Notes under the pieces: model-generated
Database searches by the model: none
What the model was told of the DNA's origin: nothing
Seen by the model: only the letters and a program-made list of their open reading frames with translations
From: GAS368 sp965227745
GTDB taxonomy: Bacteria; Verrucomicrobiota; Verrucomicrobiia; Opitutales; Opitutaceae
DNA length: 64,000 bases
Assembly (NCBI GenBank): GCA_965227745.1
Contig: OZ245769.1
Coordinates: 868,001 to 932,000 of the forward strand
Direction of reading: 5' to 3'
Shown: in pieces, positions 1 through 9,168 of the stretch
Position numbering within the stretch: position 1 is the first letter of the stretch
Layout of the letters: the number at the start of each line of letters is the position of its first letter
Program-made: the position numbers and the translations under genes

Positions 1-721
1 CCCAAATAGTTGCGTCCATATTGATATCCTTCAAGAATTCCAGCGTTGCATCCGCCCGAAGCATGATCGTATCTCCCACCCGAAGTGATCCGCTTGGATT
101 GCTCACCAGTGGAATTTTGGTTACCGGCCCGGTCAGATCGCGAGCAATGGCAAATGTCGATGCACCGGAGGGCACGGCGTCCCAATTGCCCGCGGCAGCA
201 CTTGACACTTGGATAATCCGCTTCCCGCGCATGAGCTCTTGGGAGTTGTATATAAATGTGCGATTCCGCCCCTCTCCGCGCAGCACCACGTTGTTCCCAT
301 TGATCAGAAGAGCGGAGTTTTTGGTTCCCGGGGAGACCTTATACGTTCCAGCTGGCAAAAACACCACGCCTCCTCCCCCGCTGTTGGCTGCATCGATGGC
401 TTTCTGAATCGCCTGGGTCGCGTCACGCTGGCCGTTCGGGTCAGCGCCGTAAAGGGGTGCAGTAACGTCGAAGATTGGGCCGGCGATACGGGGAATACTT
501 TCGTCGCCGGATTTATAGCCTGCAAACGAGAAGTCCTGGATGAACTGACCGGTTTGAAAGGACGCGGTCGTCGGGTTGGTCCACGTGGTGGGGTAGAGGG
601 AGGATCTCACCGGATTCTGTCCAAGCGCCGACGAGGGACTGGCGAAAACGCTCAGTGCCCAACCAAGGGCGCCAAGCGCGCAGGAGTAAAACGGCCGAAT
701 TTTCAGGGTATTGATTTTCAT
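1..721 (-). CDS. Exported pectate-lyase-superfamily protein, 5' part only
   Basis: The reverse strand is open from an ATG at 721 to the window edge, giving about 240 residues with no stop; the 3' end lies outside the window. The protein starts with a signal peptide (charged MKINTLKIR, hydrophobic stretch, Ala-rich cleavage region near residue 35). At about residues 87-105 it has the motif YGADPNGQRDATQAIQKAID, followed by a GGGGVVFLPAGTY stretch. These are the hallmark of the Pectate_lyase_3 right-handed beta-helix family. Members are exported polysaccharide lyases or hydrolases, but many have unknown substrates. A second conserved block (NGNNVVLRGEGRN) fits the next helix turns. The exact activity cannot be called without the C-terminal part. 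Confidence 0.8.
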   Translation of the reverse strand, partial: MKINTLKIRPFYSCALGALGWALSVFASPSSALGQNPVRSSLYPTTWTNPTTASFQTGQFIQDFSFAGYKSGDESIPRIAGPIFDVTAPLYGADPNGQRDATQAIQKAIDAANSGGGGVVFLPAGTYKVSPGTKNSALLINGNNVVLRGEGRNRTFIYNSQELMRGKRIIQVSSAAAGNWDAVPSGASTFAIARDLTGPVTKIPLVSNPSGSLRVGDTIMLRADATLEFLKDINMDATIW

Positions 722-1018
722 GGGTTGATGGGACTGCGGATTGATCCGCGGTGGGACGGCGAGCGACCGAAACGCGGGCTCAATCAACAGCGCGGATTTC
801 CCCGCCTGAATCCGCCAACTTTCGTACAATTTTTCAATTGCAGGCCGATGGCGAAAGCGCCGCCCCCGGCCACGTCACTCCAGCTTGCGCCTGTCGCAAC
901 GGGCGGAGGTTTCAGCCCGCCGCCCAAAAAAACGCGCGCTCGGTGGAATCGTTGATGATCCCCGCCGGCTCGGTGGCGCCGAAAATAAACGAGTTCGGGC
1001 CGCGCCTATTTCCCGTCG

Positions 1019-2338
1019 CTACTTTTGCCCGGAGGAGTTCGGGGCAGCCTGCGTTTTGAGGAACCGCTGGTGTGCCTCCTCGGCGCGCGCGGCGCGTCGG
1101 GCCTGAGTTACGCCGAACCAGACGGCCGCGAGCACCGCGAGCGCAGCGAGCAACTCGATTCGCCGGCGGCGGACGAACGTTTTAAACGCATGCCACAGTC
1201 GCTGCGAGCGGGCGACGATGGGTTCGTTTCGGAGGTAGCGCTCCATGTCGTCGGCCAGCGCCGCCGCCGAGGCGTAGCGATGATTACGATTCTTCTCGAG
1301 CGCCTTCATCGCGATGCGCCCGAGATCGCCGGTTAGCAGCGACATGTGTTCGGCCGAGCCGAGCCCCCGCCGTTCCGCCAGGCTGGTGCGCTCGATGCGG
1401 CCTACCGTGTGCAGCTTAGTCGTTGGTCGCGGTGCGGCGTCCTCCCGGATGATGCGGCGCGCTTCATCCAGACCGACCGAGGCCAGTGACTTGGGGTCAA
1501 ACGGGGGGCGCCCGGTGATCACCTCGTAGAGCATGACACCGAGCGAATAAACGTCGCTGCAGGCGTCGACCTCGTGCGCACTGAAGTCCGCCTGCTCGGG
1601 ACTCATGTAGGCCGGCGTGCCGATAAACTGTTCGAAGGCCGTGAAAACCGTCGAGTCCGACAAGCGTCCCTGCAGCGATTTGGCCACACCGAAGTCGATC
1701 ACCTTGGGGAGCGGCAGTTGGCCGTCATTGGTGACGAGCACATTCGACGGCTTGATGTCACGGTGAACGACCCCCTTCTGGTGCGCGTAGTCGAGCGCCC
1801 GGCAGACCTGGACGAGCAGCGTGAGGCGCTCGGTCATCGTCAGGTTGCGCTCATCGCAATACCGCGTGATCGGCTGACCGCGCACCAACTCCATCACAAG
1901 ATAGGGACGGCCATTATCGGTTGCGCCGGCGTCGATCATCTCGGCGATGTGCGGGTGCTCCATGCGGGCAAGCAGATCCCGCTCGGCATTGAACCGGGCG
2001 ACGACTTCGCGCGTATCCATGCCAAGTTTGATCAGCTTGACCGCCACGCGACGTCGCACCGGCTCTTCCTGCAGCGCCATCCAAACCACCCCGCAACCTC
2101 CCTCGCCGATCTTCTCCTGCAGTCGGTAGCATCCGACAAGTTGGCCACGTTCCGGTCCCAATATCATTGGGCGCTTACTGACGGGGCGCAGGATCGCCGG
2201 AGCTCGGGTGTAACCCTGCAGCAACAATTCCACCCGCTCCCGCTGCGCGGGATCGCTGCTCCGCGTGCTCAAAAAGGCGGACCTCTCGTCGGGCGGACGT
2301 TTGAGGGCCTCGGCAAAAAGGTCCGGATCCGAAATCAT
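1019..2338 (-). CDS. Membrane-anchored serine/threonine protein kinase
   Basis: This 439-residue protein has a complete Hanks-type kinase domain at about residues 71-345. Visible elements are the glycine loop (G78-E-G-G-C-G83), the ATP lysine (AVKLIK, K101), the catalytic loop HRDIKPSN (H192-N199), DFG at 215-217 and the activation segment TPAYMSPEQ near 241. One transmembrane helix at about 394-410 follows an Arg-rich stretch, so the kinase faces the cytoplasm. Kinases of this type in Verrucomicrobia and Planctomycetes often carry a long C-terminal TPR or WD region. Here only about 30 residues follow the membrane helix, so the sensory part is missing or reduced. It lies 82 bases downstream of an ECF sigma factor on the same strand, a common pairing that suggests joint signalling. 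Confidence 0.92.
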   Translation of the reverse strand: MISDPDLFAEALKRPPDERSAFLSTRSSDPAQRERVELLLQGYTRAPAILRPVSKRPMILGPERGQLVGCYRLQEKIGEGGCGVVWMALQEEPVRRRVAVKLIKLGMDTREVVARFNAERDLLARMEHPHIAEMIDAGATDNGRPYLVMELVRGQPITRYCDERNLTMTERLTLLVQVCRALDYAHQKGVVHRDIKPSNVLVTNDGQLPLPKVIDFGVAKSLQGRLSDSTVFTAFEQFIGTPAYMSPEQADFSAHEVDACSDVYSLGVMLYEVITGRPPFDPKSLASVGLDEARRIIREDAAPRPTTKLHTVGRIERTSLAERRGLGSAEHMSLLTGDLGRIAMKALEKNRNHRYASAAALADDMERYLRNEPIVARSQRLWHAFKTFVRRRRIELLAALAVLAAVWFGVTQARRAARAEEAHQRFLKTQAAPNSSGQK

Positions 2339-2420
2339 TCTCGATCACCGCGTGATTTGGGGCGCGAGTGCGTCACAATTTGCGAAGGTCGCCGCCTTAC
2401 AAGGAATGTGTCGTGCATGT

Positions 2421-2990
2421 CTAAGAGCGTAGTCGATCCATTTCAATGACCAGCCAAGCGCGGGCATAGGCCCAATCGCGTTCCGCAGTGCGCAGGGGTA
2501 TCCCCATCACGTCGGCGGCCTCCTGCCACGTCATGCCGGCAAAATACCAGTGCTTGATCAGTTCGGCCTGCCGGGGCTCATGTCGGGTCAAATTGTCGAG
2601 CGCTTCGTTGAGAAGCAGTAAACTGCCATCCGACATCTCGGGCTCGGCGATGTCGAAGTCGGCCGCAGCGAGGCTTATTTTTTCCAGCGCGCCCCCGTGC
2701 CGGATCGCATGTCGTCGGCGGGCGTTATCGATCAAGATCCGACGCATGGCCTCCGCCGCCGCCGAAAAGAACTGCGCTCGGCTCTCCCATGACGGACGCT
2801 GCTCGCCCGCGAGACGCAGCCACGCCTCATGCACGAGAGCGGTTGGTTGCAGGGTATAACCCGCCGGCTCTCGCGCCATTTTGATGGCGGCGAGCTTGCG
2901 TAGCTCTTCGTAGACCAACGGAAGAATTTCTTCGCCCGCGCGAGCATCCCCACTATCGAGACGCCGAAGGATTTGCGTCAGATTCTCCAC
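2421..2990 (-). CDS. ECF sigma-70 factor, kinase-associated family
   Basis: This 189-residue sigma factor has region 2 with LPLVYEELRKLA and the conserved TLQPTALVHEAWLRL stretch near residues 45-62. Region 4 carries a helix-turn-helix (MTWQEAADVMGIPLRTAERDW, near 155-175). The wording and length match the ECF-sub / Sigma70_ECF-like family that in Verrucomicrobia and Planctomycetes sits directly before a Ser/Thr kinase gene, as it does here. No FecR or zinc anti-sigma factor is adjacent, so control by phosphorylation through the neighbouring kinase is plausible (inference). The predicted start ATG at 2990 places the HTH and region 2 at normal distances from the ends. Confidence 0.9.
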   Translation of the reverse strand: MENLTQILRRLDSGDARAGEEILPLVYEELRKLAAIKMAREPAGYTLQPTALVHEAWLRLAGEQRPSWESRAQFFSAAAEAMRRILIDNARRRHAIRHGGALEKISLAAADFDIAEPEMSDGSLLLLNEALDNLTRHEPRQAELIKHWYFAGMTWQEAADVMGIPLRTAERDWAYARAWLVIEMDRLRS

Positions 2991-3457
2991 GCGAAGAATA
3001 AATTGGTGAGTCGAATCACGTTATAGTTGATGGTCAGCGGTAGCGAATCTCCCTTGCCCGACGACGTATCCTGCGAGTCGTGGCTCGCGAATATTGCACA
3101 ACAGAAGGCTACTAGTCGGCTACATGACATTTGTCACTGGTGAGCAACATTGAGGTGGGCCAGCGCTGAACGGCGAGTTCATTTAAATCGAAAAAGCCTC
3201 GGCGGCCCGACTCCGATGGGGGAATTCCAGGAGGGAATCTTCTGCAACAACCAGAAGGATCCTGTGCGAAAAGCCATTTGATTGCGTGATAGTTCTTTCA
3301 GCAAATTTGAGAACGACACTGAAATTATCGTATTCAATCAGTCCTATGAATGTCGCGTAGCAGTTGAATACGACCGGACGGGTGCTTCAGACCCAAAGAC
3401 GCGCAGTGCGGCCGCTTTTCATGTTGTTTTGTGTCAGCGTGCGCCTGAGGGAGCTAC
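2991..3457. other. Non-coding stretch
   Basis: I see no convincing gene here. The stretch contains the upstream region of the sigma factor gene (promoter expected just above 2990) and AT-richer sequence than its surroundings. Short open frames have no recognisable protein content. Confidence 0.4.
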
Positions 3458-3733
3458 GACATCTCCGCCCTAACCCGGCCGCCATGCCGCCGGACAATGC
3501 GTTCCACGTGGGCGAGACCGATCCTCGCGCCTCCGAATTCCGTTTGGCTATGCAGGTGCTGAGGCACGCCGAAGAGTTTTCCCGGTTAGGCCGCGTCGAC
3601 GCCGCGCCATAGTGCCGCACAAGGATCACGGTTTCGCCGGCGGCACCGGGCACCACGCCAATCTCGATGCGGGCTCGGGGTTGCGGCCGGTGAATTTTAC
3701 AGCGTTGGCAAGCAGGTTTACGAAAAGCGTGAC
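3458..3733 (-). pseudogene. Relic of a histidine kinase ATPase domain
   Basis: Three reverse frames read together give the C-terminal ATPase region of a two-component histidine kinase. The first piece holds the N-box (NLLANAVKFTGRNPEP, about 3671-3718). The second gives RIEIGVVPGAAGETVILVR in a shifted frame (about 3615-3670). The third ends with KLFGVPQHLHSQTEFGGARI and a GLAHVERIVRRHGG block (about 3460-3580). This order and wording are typical of phytochrome-like or PAS-type sensor kinases. At least two frameshifts break it and the upstream dimerisation and sensor parts are absent. It is therefore a dead fragment, perhaps left by a rearrangement next to the TonB receptor gene. Confidence 0.7.
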
Positions 3734-3856
3734 CGTGTGCCTTTCTTACCGGCGGGCGCTGGCTCAAGCCAAGTTGTCAGATTTGATCATCGGATTAGTG
3801 GAATACTTCCAAGGTGGTATGACCATGTCCGCACTTCCTGCTACGCTGGAGACACC

Positions 3857-6799
3857 ATGCACTGCTACTTTCGCCGCTTCGTTTCCACTTCAGTTCGGCT
3901 ACTTCTTGTACTCGGATTCTTCCTCACCGCCCAGCCGCCCGCTTCTGCTCAATCGAGTCAGGGAAAATCCATCTTATCCGGTCACGTCACCGATGCCGCC
4001 ACCTTGAGCGTCCTCCGCGGCGCCACCGTGACACTCACCCCTAAGTCTGGCGGTGCTGTGGCGCTTTACGCCGCCACCGACGCCAACGGCGAGTTCACGA
4101 TTCCTGCGGCTCCCGGTGACTACGTGCTCACGCTCGACTACCTCGGCCTGCCGGCCAAGACCCAATCCGTGACCTTGGCTCCCGCGCCCGCATCTCCCCT
4201 CCGACTCGACCTTACGATGGGCGAATCGGTGCTCACTCTCGCAGCCGTCACCGTCGAGAGCACGCGCAGCGGCCAGGCACGCGCGCTCAATCAGCAACGC
4301 TCCTCGCAAAATCTCACGAATATCATCTCGGCGGATTTTTCCGGTCAGTTTCCCGATAAGAACATCGCCGACGCCGTGAAACGACTACCCGGCGTGACCG
4401 TGGAAACGGATCGCGACACCGGTGGCAGCGAAGGGCGCTACGTCACCGTGCGCGGCATGACCGCGGATTTTAATGCCGTCACGGTCAATGGCATGCGGGT
4501 CAACGTCACCGATTTCGATGGCATCACACGTCGCGTGCCGCTCGATGTTATTTCCTCCGACACGGCCGACCAAATCGAAGTTTCCAAGGCGCTGCGCCCC
4601 GATCAGGATGCCGACTCACTCGGCGGCGCCGTCGACATCAAAACCCGCAGCGCCTTCAGCCACAACGGTCGTACCGCTTCCATCAAGGCGGCGCTCGGCT
4701 ACTCCTCGCTCCTCTCTAAATACTACGGCTATCCGTACGAAAACCCGACCCATGAGGCGGCGGTCAATTACTCCGATCTCTTTGGGGCGAGCCGTCAGTG
4801 GGGCCTCTCACTCTCCGCGAGCTATCGAGACCGCGCCTTTGTGAAACAGCGCGACAGCACCACGGGCTGGAACGGCGCGGGCACGGCAGCGTCCCCATAC
4901 GCGATGGATTCATTCGTGCTCCAGCACTACTTCGACGACATGTCCAACCGGGGCGCCAATGGCTCGCTCGAATTCCGCCCCACGGCGTTCCAAAAGTTCC
5001 GCCTCTTTGCCGGCTATAACTCCCGCGACACCAATCGCGGACGCCAGCGTCAGCAAATTTTCTTCCCTCTCACGGTCGCGACCGCCTCGCTCACGGCGAC
5101 GCCCGTCGTCACGGGCGACACGTACACGAGCGTCTCCGCTCGCAACAACACGGTGCGCAAGGAAATCCGCGACTTCGACGAGAAACAAAGCACGGGCACT
5201 CTCACCCTCGACGGCGAATCTCGTTTCGGCGGTTTTGTCGCCGACTATCTCGTCGGCTATAATCGGGGTGAATTCGACGGCGGATTAAACACTGCTCTTC
5301 AGGCCCAGTTTCAAAACGCCACCTCGACCAACTCCTACACCGTCACGCCCGGCAACGCTCGCTTCCCCGAGATCACCACCAGCCTCGACCGCCTCACTCC
5401 CGCGGGCGCCGGTGTTTACACGATGCGCAGCCTCGTGCGCGGCACGCGCGACTCGACGGACGAAGAGTGGAATACGGCCTTTAATCTCAAACGCTCCCTG
5501 ACGCTCGCCGACTTGCCCGGATGGCTGAAGGCCGGCGGGAAATTCCGTACCAAGACCCGCGACCGTGACGCCACCGCGCGGAGCTTTAATGCCAATTCGT
5601 CTTGGAATCTGCTCGGCTACACCGGTCAGTCCGACATCGGTTCGATGCTCGCCAATTACGGCGCGAAGAACGGCGCCACCGCCGACGGCCACTACGATTA
5701 CGGCTACTTCATCGACCCAAAGAAAGTCCGCGACACCGGCGAACTCCTCATTTCCCGCGGCCTGCTTGTGCCCACCGCTAGCAACACCCTCAATAGCCAG
5801 ATCGACGACTATCGCGCCACCGAGGAAGTCGCCGCCGGCTTCGGCGAAGCCCAGTTCCGATCCGGTCGCTTCACGCTCTTGGGCGGACTGCGCCTCGAGC
5901 AGACAACGACCGAATTCAAGACCTACAGCGTGGTCAACGGGGTCCCTGTGCGTATCTCGCCCAAGCGCGACTATACGGATGTCACACCCGCCCTGCATCT
6001 GCGCTTCGATCAGTCGAAGAACTTTGTCGTCCGCGCCGCGTACACCGAGGCGATCGCCCGCCCCACCTTCAACCAGTTGAATCCCCGCGCCACCGTTTCC
6101 ACCACGAGCGACACCGTCAGCCGCGGCAACATCGACCTGAAGCGCGTCTCCTCCCGCAACTACGATCTCTCCGCGGAGTACTATCTCGGCAGCGTCGGAT
6201 ACATCTCGCTCGGCGCCTTCCACAAGGATTTCAAAAACAATGTTTTTCGGTCCACGCAGATTGAACTCTTCGAGGGCGATCCCAACACCAGCGTGACGCA
6301 GGAGCGCAATGCGCGCGGTGGAAAACTCACTGGCCTTGAATTCGCCTACGACCAGCAACTCCGCTTCCTGCCCGCGCCGTTTGACGGTTTGGGCGTCACG
6401 TTCAACTACACCTACGCTGACTCCTCGCTCGACACCGGCCTGCCCCGGCTCGCTGGCGTAAAGATCCCGTTGTTCGATCAGGTGAGAGACACCGTGAATG
6501 TCAGTCTCTATTACGAAAAGCGCGGCCTCCGCCTTCGCGCGTCCATCCATCATCGCAGCACGACGCTCTTCGAACTCGCGACCGACAATCCCATCGCCCT
6601 CGCGCGTTACGAGGCCCCCAGCACCGAACTCGATCTCACGGCTAGCTACAAAGTCTGGCGCAATGTCACGATCTTCGCCGAAGTGCAAAACGCCCTGAGC
6701 GAAGCGCGGCATGGCTACAACGGCAACGAGCGCATCCGGCCCGACTATAACGAGTATACCGACTGGGCCGGCACGTTCGGTATTCGGTGGAATCTCTAA
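3857..6799 (+). CDS. TonB-dependent receptor with carboxypeptidase-like regulatory domain
   Basis: This 980-residue outer-membrane receptor has a signal peptide (MHCYFRRFVSTSVRLLLVLG... cleaved near ASAQ), then a CarboxypepD_reg-like beta-sandwich at about 35-115 (ILSGHVTDAATLSVLRGATV). The plug domain follows (DKNIADAVKRLPGVTVETDR, RYVTVRGM) and then the beta-barrel ending in FGIRWNL with a terminal aromatic/hydrophobic strand. The plug wording fits the TonB-Xanth-Caul receptor type. An ATG at 3857 with GGAG five bases upstream is preferred over an in-frame upstream ATG at 3737, because the signal peptide begins there. It is followed after 29 bases by an isoaspartyl peptidase gene, so import of an Asp-containing peptide such as cyanophycin fragments is a reasonable inference. 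Confidence 0.93.
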   Translation: MHCYFRRFVSTSVRLLLVLGFFLTAQPPASAQSSQGKSILSGHVTDAATLSVLRGATVTLTPKSGGAVALYAATDANGEFTIPAAPGDYVLTLDYLGLPAKTQSVTLAPAPASPLRLDLTMGESVLTLAAVTVESTRSGQARALNQQRSSQNLTNIISADFSGQFPDKNIADAVKRLPGVTVETDRDTGGSEGRYVTVRGMTADFNAVTVNGMRVNVTDFDGITRRVPLDVISSDTADQIEVSKALRPDQDADSLGGAVDIKTRSAFSHNGRTASIKAALGYSSLLSKYYGYPYENPTHEAAVNYSDLFGASRQWGLSLSASYRDRAFVKQRDSTTGWNGAGTAASPYAMDSFVLQHYFDDMSNRGANGSLEFRPTAFQKFRLFAGYNSRDTNRGRQRQQIFFPLTVATASLTATPVVTGDTYTSVSARNNTVRKEIRDFDEKQSTGTLTLDGESRFGGFVADYLVGYNRGEFDGGLNTALQAQFQNATSTNSYTVTPGNARFPEITTSLDRLTPAGAGVYTMRSLVRGTRDSTDEEWNTAFNLKRSLTLADLPGWLKAGGKFRTKTRDRDATARSFNANSSWNLLGYTGQSDIGSMLANYGAKNGATADGHYDYGYFIDPKKVRDTGELLISRGLLVPTASNTLNSQIDDYRATEEVAAGFGEAQFRSGRFTLLGGLRLEQTTTEFKTYSVVNGVPVRISPKRDYTDVTPALHLRFDQSKNFVVRAAYTEAIARPTFNQLNPRATVSTTSDTVSRGNIDLKRVSSRNYDLSAEYYLGSVGYISLGAFHKDFKNNVFRSTQIELFEGDPNTSVTQERNARGGKLTGLEFAYDQQLRFLPAPFDGLGVTFNYTYADSSLDTGLPRLAGVKIPLFDQVRDTVNVSLYYEKRGLRLRASIHHRSTTLFELATDNPIALARYEAPSTELDLTASYKVWRNVTIFAEVQNALSEARHGYNGNERIRPDYNEYTDWAGTFGIRWNL

Positions 6800-6828
6800 T
6801 CTCCGCTGGCCTCATCCCATCTACTGCC

Positions 6829-7914
6829 ATGCCTTCGTTTCGATCCGTTCTGCTGGCCGCCGCCACGGCGCTGCTGCTCGGTAGTTCGCTTCAGGGCGCA
6901 TCCACTCCTCCTTCCGCAGTGAAACCACCCTTTGGTCTCGTCCTTCACGGCGGTGCCGGCGTCATCGCCCGAAGCGAGATGTCGCCCGGATTGGAACGCC
7001 AGTATCGCGCCGCGCTTAGCGAGGCGCGCGACGCCGGCTATGCCATCCTCGAGCACGGAGGCACGGCGCTCGACGCGGTCGTCGCCGCGATTACGGTGCT
7101 GGAGGACAACCCCCTCTTCAACGCCGGTCGGGGCGCGGTGCTCAACGCCGAGGGGATCTGCGAACTAGACGCCTCGATCATGGACGGGCGCACGCTCGCC
7201 GCGGGCGCGATTGCGGGCGTCCGCCATATTCGCAATCCCATCACCCTCGCCCGGGCCGTCATGGAAAAATCTGACCACGTCATGCTCACGGGTGACGGAG
7301 CGGAGTCGTTCGCCAAAAAAATCGGATTCACCCTCGTCCCCAACGAGTATTTCCAAACCACGTTCCGCCGCCAGCAACTTGAGCAGGCGAAGGCGCGCGA
7401 GGCCGGAAAAAAAGTTACGCTGAGCCTCCCAGCCGCTGGGGAGGAGCCGTCGACGTTTAGTGCCGGCGACGATGCCTATCTCATTCGGCAGAAGAAATTC
7501 GGCACGGTCGGTTGCGTCGCACTGGATCAGGCGGGGAATCTGGCCGCCGGCACGTCCACCGGTGGGATGACCAACAAGAAATTCGGGCGTATCGGCGATT
7601 CGCCGATCATCGGAGCTGGCACCTACGCCAGCAATGCGACGTGTGCAGTCAGCGCGACCGGCTGGGGTGAGTTTTTCATCCGCAGCGTAGTGGGTCACGA
7701 CATCGCCGCCCAGATGGACTATAAAAATGCGTCCGTCGCCGCAGCGGCGGCGGCGACCATCGCCAAGGTCGGTCGGCTCGGCGGGGACGGCGGGGTGATT
7801 GCGATCGATCGCGCCGGCCATATCGCGATGCCCTTCAATACCCCCGGGATGTATCGGGCCTACCATGTGTCTGGAAGCGAGGCCGGCGCGGAAATCTATG
7901 GTGCGCCGCCGTGA
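6829..7914 (+). CDS. Exported isoaspartyl peptidase / L-asparaginase (Ntn hydrolase)
   Basis: This is a 361-residue plant-type asparaginase family protein (Asparaginase_2). It has GLVLHGGAG near the mature N-terminus, the conserved NAGRGAVLN block, and the autocleavage site FGTVGCVALD with the catalytic N-terminal threonine at about residue 226. The substrate loop GTSTGG and GDSPIIGAGTYA follow. The family self-cleaves into alpha and beta subunits and hydrolyses beta-aspartyl dipeptides such as beta-Asp-Arg. A signal peptide (MPSFRSVLLAAATALLLGSS) indicates a periplasmic or exported enzyme, which is also known for other family members. The start at 6829 is chosen because it begins the signal peptide; an in-frame ATG at 6787 overlaps the receptor gene. 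With the nearby cyanophycinase it would complete release of Asp and Arg. Confidence 0.93.
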   Translation: MPSFRSVLLAAATALLLGSSLQGASTPPSAVKPPFGLVLHGGAGVIARSEMSPGLERQYRAALSEARDAGYAILEHGGTALDAVVAAITVLEDNPLFNAGRGAVLNAEGICELDASIMDGRTLAAGAIAGVRHIRNPITLARAVMEKSDHVMLTGDGAESFAKKIGFTLVPNEYFQTTFRRQQLEQAKAREAGKKVTLSLPAAGEEPSTFSAGDDAYLIRQKKFGTVGCVALDQAGNLAAGTSTGGMTNKKFGRIGDSPIIGAGTYASNATCAVSATGWGEFFIRSVVGHDIAAQMDYKNASVAAAAAATIAKVGRLGGDGGVIAIDRAGHIAMPFNTPGMYRAYHVSGSEAGAEIYGAPP

Positions 7915-7928
7915 GGCAGCCGGCCTCA
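7912..7928. terminator. Small hairpin between convergent genes
   Basis: TGAGGC-AGCCG-GCCTCA forms a 6-bp stem with a 5-base loop. It contains the stop codons of both convergent genes, the peptidase on the plus strand and the LuxR regulator on the minus strand. There is no T-run, so a role as a bidirectional terminator is only possible. Confidence 0.3.
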
Positions 7929-9074
7929 GCGCAGTAGCGCCATCAGCCGCGCGCGGCTCGGCACGTTCATTTTCGCGAAGATTGATGTCACCTGTTTCTT
8001 GGTCGTGAGGAGACTTTTCTTGAGGCGTCGCGACACCTCGGCGTTGGAGCAGCCCTCGCAGATGAGGAGCGCCACTTCCCGCTCGCTCGGCGTCAGCACC
8101 CATAGCAATCGTTGTTTCTCCACCGCGATGTGGGCGAGCGGCTGGCGTTCCATGCTTCGATCCTCCAGCACTACGAGAAATCCTGGCTTCGCGAGCAATC
8201 CTGCCGAGGCGTTGACCGCCGAAACGGCGGCGAGCCGATCCGGTAGGGAAGGGTGCGTCAGGCGCTCCAGCGGGTGCGCAAAGACCGGACGATCTTTCGC
8301 GTTGGCCTTCAAGATTTCCTCGCGGAGCCGTTCGCATATCGCGCGTACCGGGGGCGGCAGTTCCAATCGGTCCCGCGAAATCAGCCCGCGCGCGATCTTC
8401 GGGCCGTGACACCACACGGCGCATTCCTTGACGGCCTCGGTGTTCGCAAAAACGGGATTTAGCTCCCAGTCGAGCAGCATCAGCCCCAACGGGATGTGCC
8501 GGTTGAACTCCTCCAGCACTTTTCGATAGAGCCGCTCCGTGTGCAGCACCATCACGCGGTCGATGGCGGTTTCGAGGTGCGGGCGCAACACCTTCAGGCG
8601 CGCCACATCGGCCGGCCCAAACTCCGGCCCTCCGGGCGCGCGATAGACGCTGAACATCGCCTTCACTTCGTCGCCTTTCCAGAAGAGGCCGGACATGCCA
8701 TCCGTCCAGCCCTCGGCCGCAGCAAATTTCTGGTAGAACTCGGTCGCCTTGAATTTTTCCGTCGGACCAAGCACATCGCGGAACCGATAGTGTGTCGCGC
8801 GCCGGTTCCCGTGAATATACGCGGTGAAGGGGTTGATGCGTCCCCGCTCTTTGAACCACTCGGTCGTCTCCTCCATCGGAGGGTCGGTGAACACCCGGCG
8901 CGCCTCGCGCATGCCGAAGTGGCCGAGAAACAAGGTCGCTCGCACCGCCGGCGCAAACGCTGCCCGGAGCAAGGGTAGGGCAGCCCTTCCCAACTCCTCC
9001 ACCTCGGTCGCGGCGTGCAAGGGAAATAGGAGTGCCTCCCAATTTGCTGCCTCTCGTGGTTTCGCCCGGGCCAT
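7926..9074 (-). CDS. LuxR-type transcriptional regulator
   Basis: This protein of about 382 residues has a LuxR/NarL helix-turn-helix in the last 56 residues (LTPSEREVALLICEGCSNAEV, then RRLKKSLLTTKKQVTSIFAKM). The N-terminal 300 residues contain no receiver domain. They look like GAF/PAS-type sensory folds, for example FSVYRAPGGPEFGPADVARL, a wording common in GAF-LuxR proteins, and a PAS-like LLDWELNPVFANTEA. The ATG at 9074 is used; a GTG two codons earlier (9080) is possible. It sits between the isoaspartyl peptidase and the peptide-binding protein, so it is the obvious candidate regulator of the peptide/arginine locus, though that role is inferred from position only. Confidence 0.85.
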   Translation of the reverse strand: MARAKPREAANWEALLFPLHAATEVEELGRAALPLLRAAFAPAVRATLFLGHFGMREARRVFTDPPMEETTEWFKERGRINPFTAYIHGNRRATHYRFRDVLGPTEKFKATEFYQKFAAAEGWTDGMSGLFWKGDEVKAMFSVYRAPGGPEFGPADVARLKVLRPHLETAIDRVMVLHTERLYRKVLEEFNRHIPLGLMLLDWELNPVFANTEAVKECAVWCHGPKIARGLISRDRLELPPPVRAICERLREEILKANAKDRPVFAHPLERLTHPSLPDRLAAVSAVNASAGLLAKPGFLVVLEDRSMERQPLAHIAVEKQRLLWVLTPSEREVALLICEGCSNAEVSRRLKKSLLTTKKQVTSIFAKMNVPSRARLMALLR

Positions 9075-9168
9075 TTTCACACGACACGCTCATTCGCTCC
9101 ACCGCCCGGCGTCAAGGAACGGTCGCACGGGTGAATGCGGCGTGAATAGCGCCGCGCGCGTGGCTTCG

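Noticed and set aside
5285..6712. 475-codon open frame on the minus strand
   Set aside because: It lies entirely inside the TonB receptor gene; its sequence has no family motif and results from codon bias at high GC.
7165..9102. 645-codon open frame on the minus strand
   Set aside because: It spans the isoaspartyl peptidase and LuxR genes in other frames; both of those have clear motifs and this frame has none.
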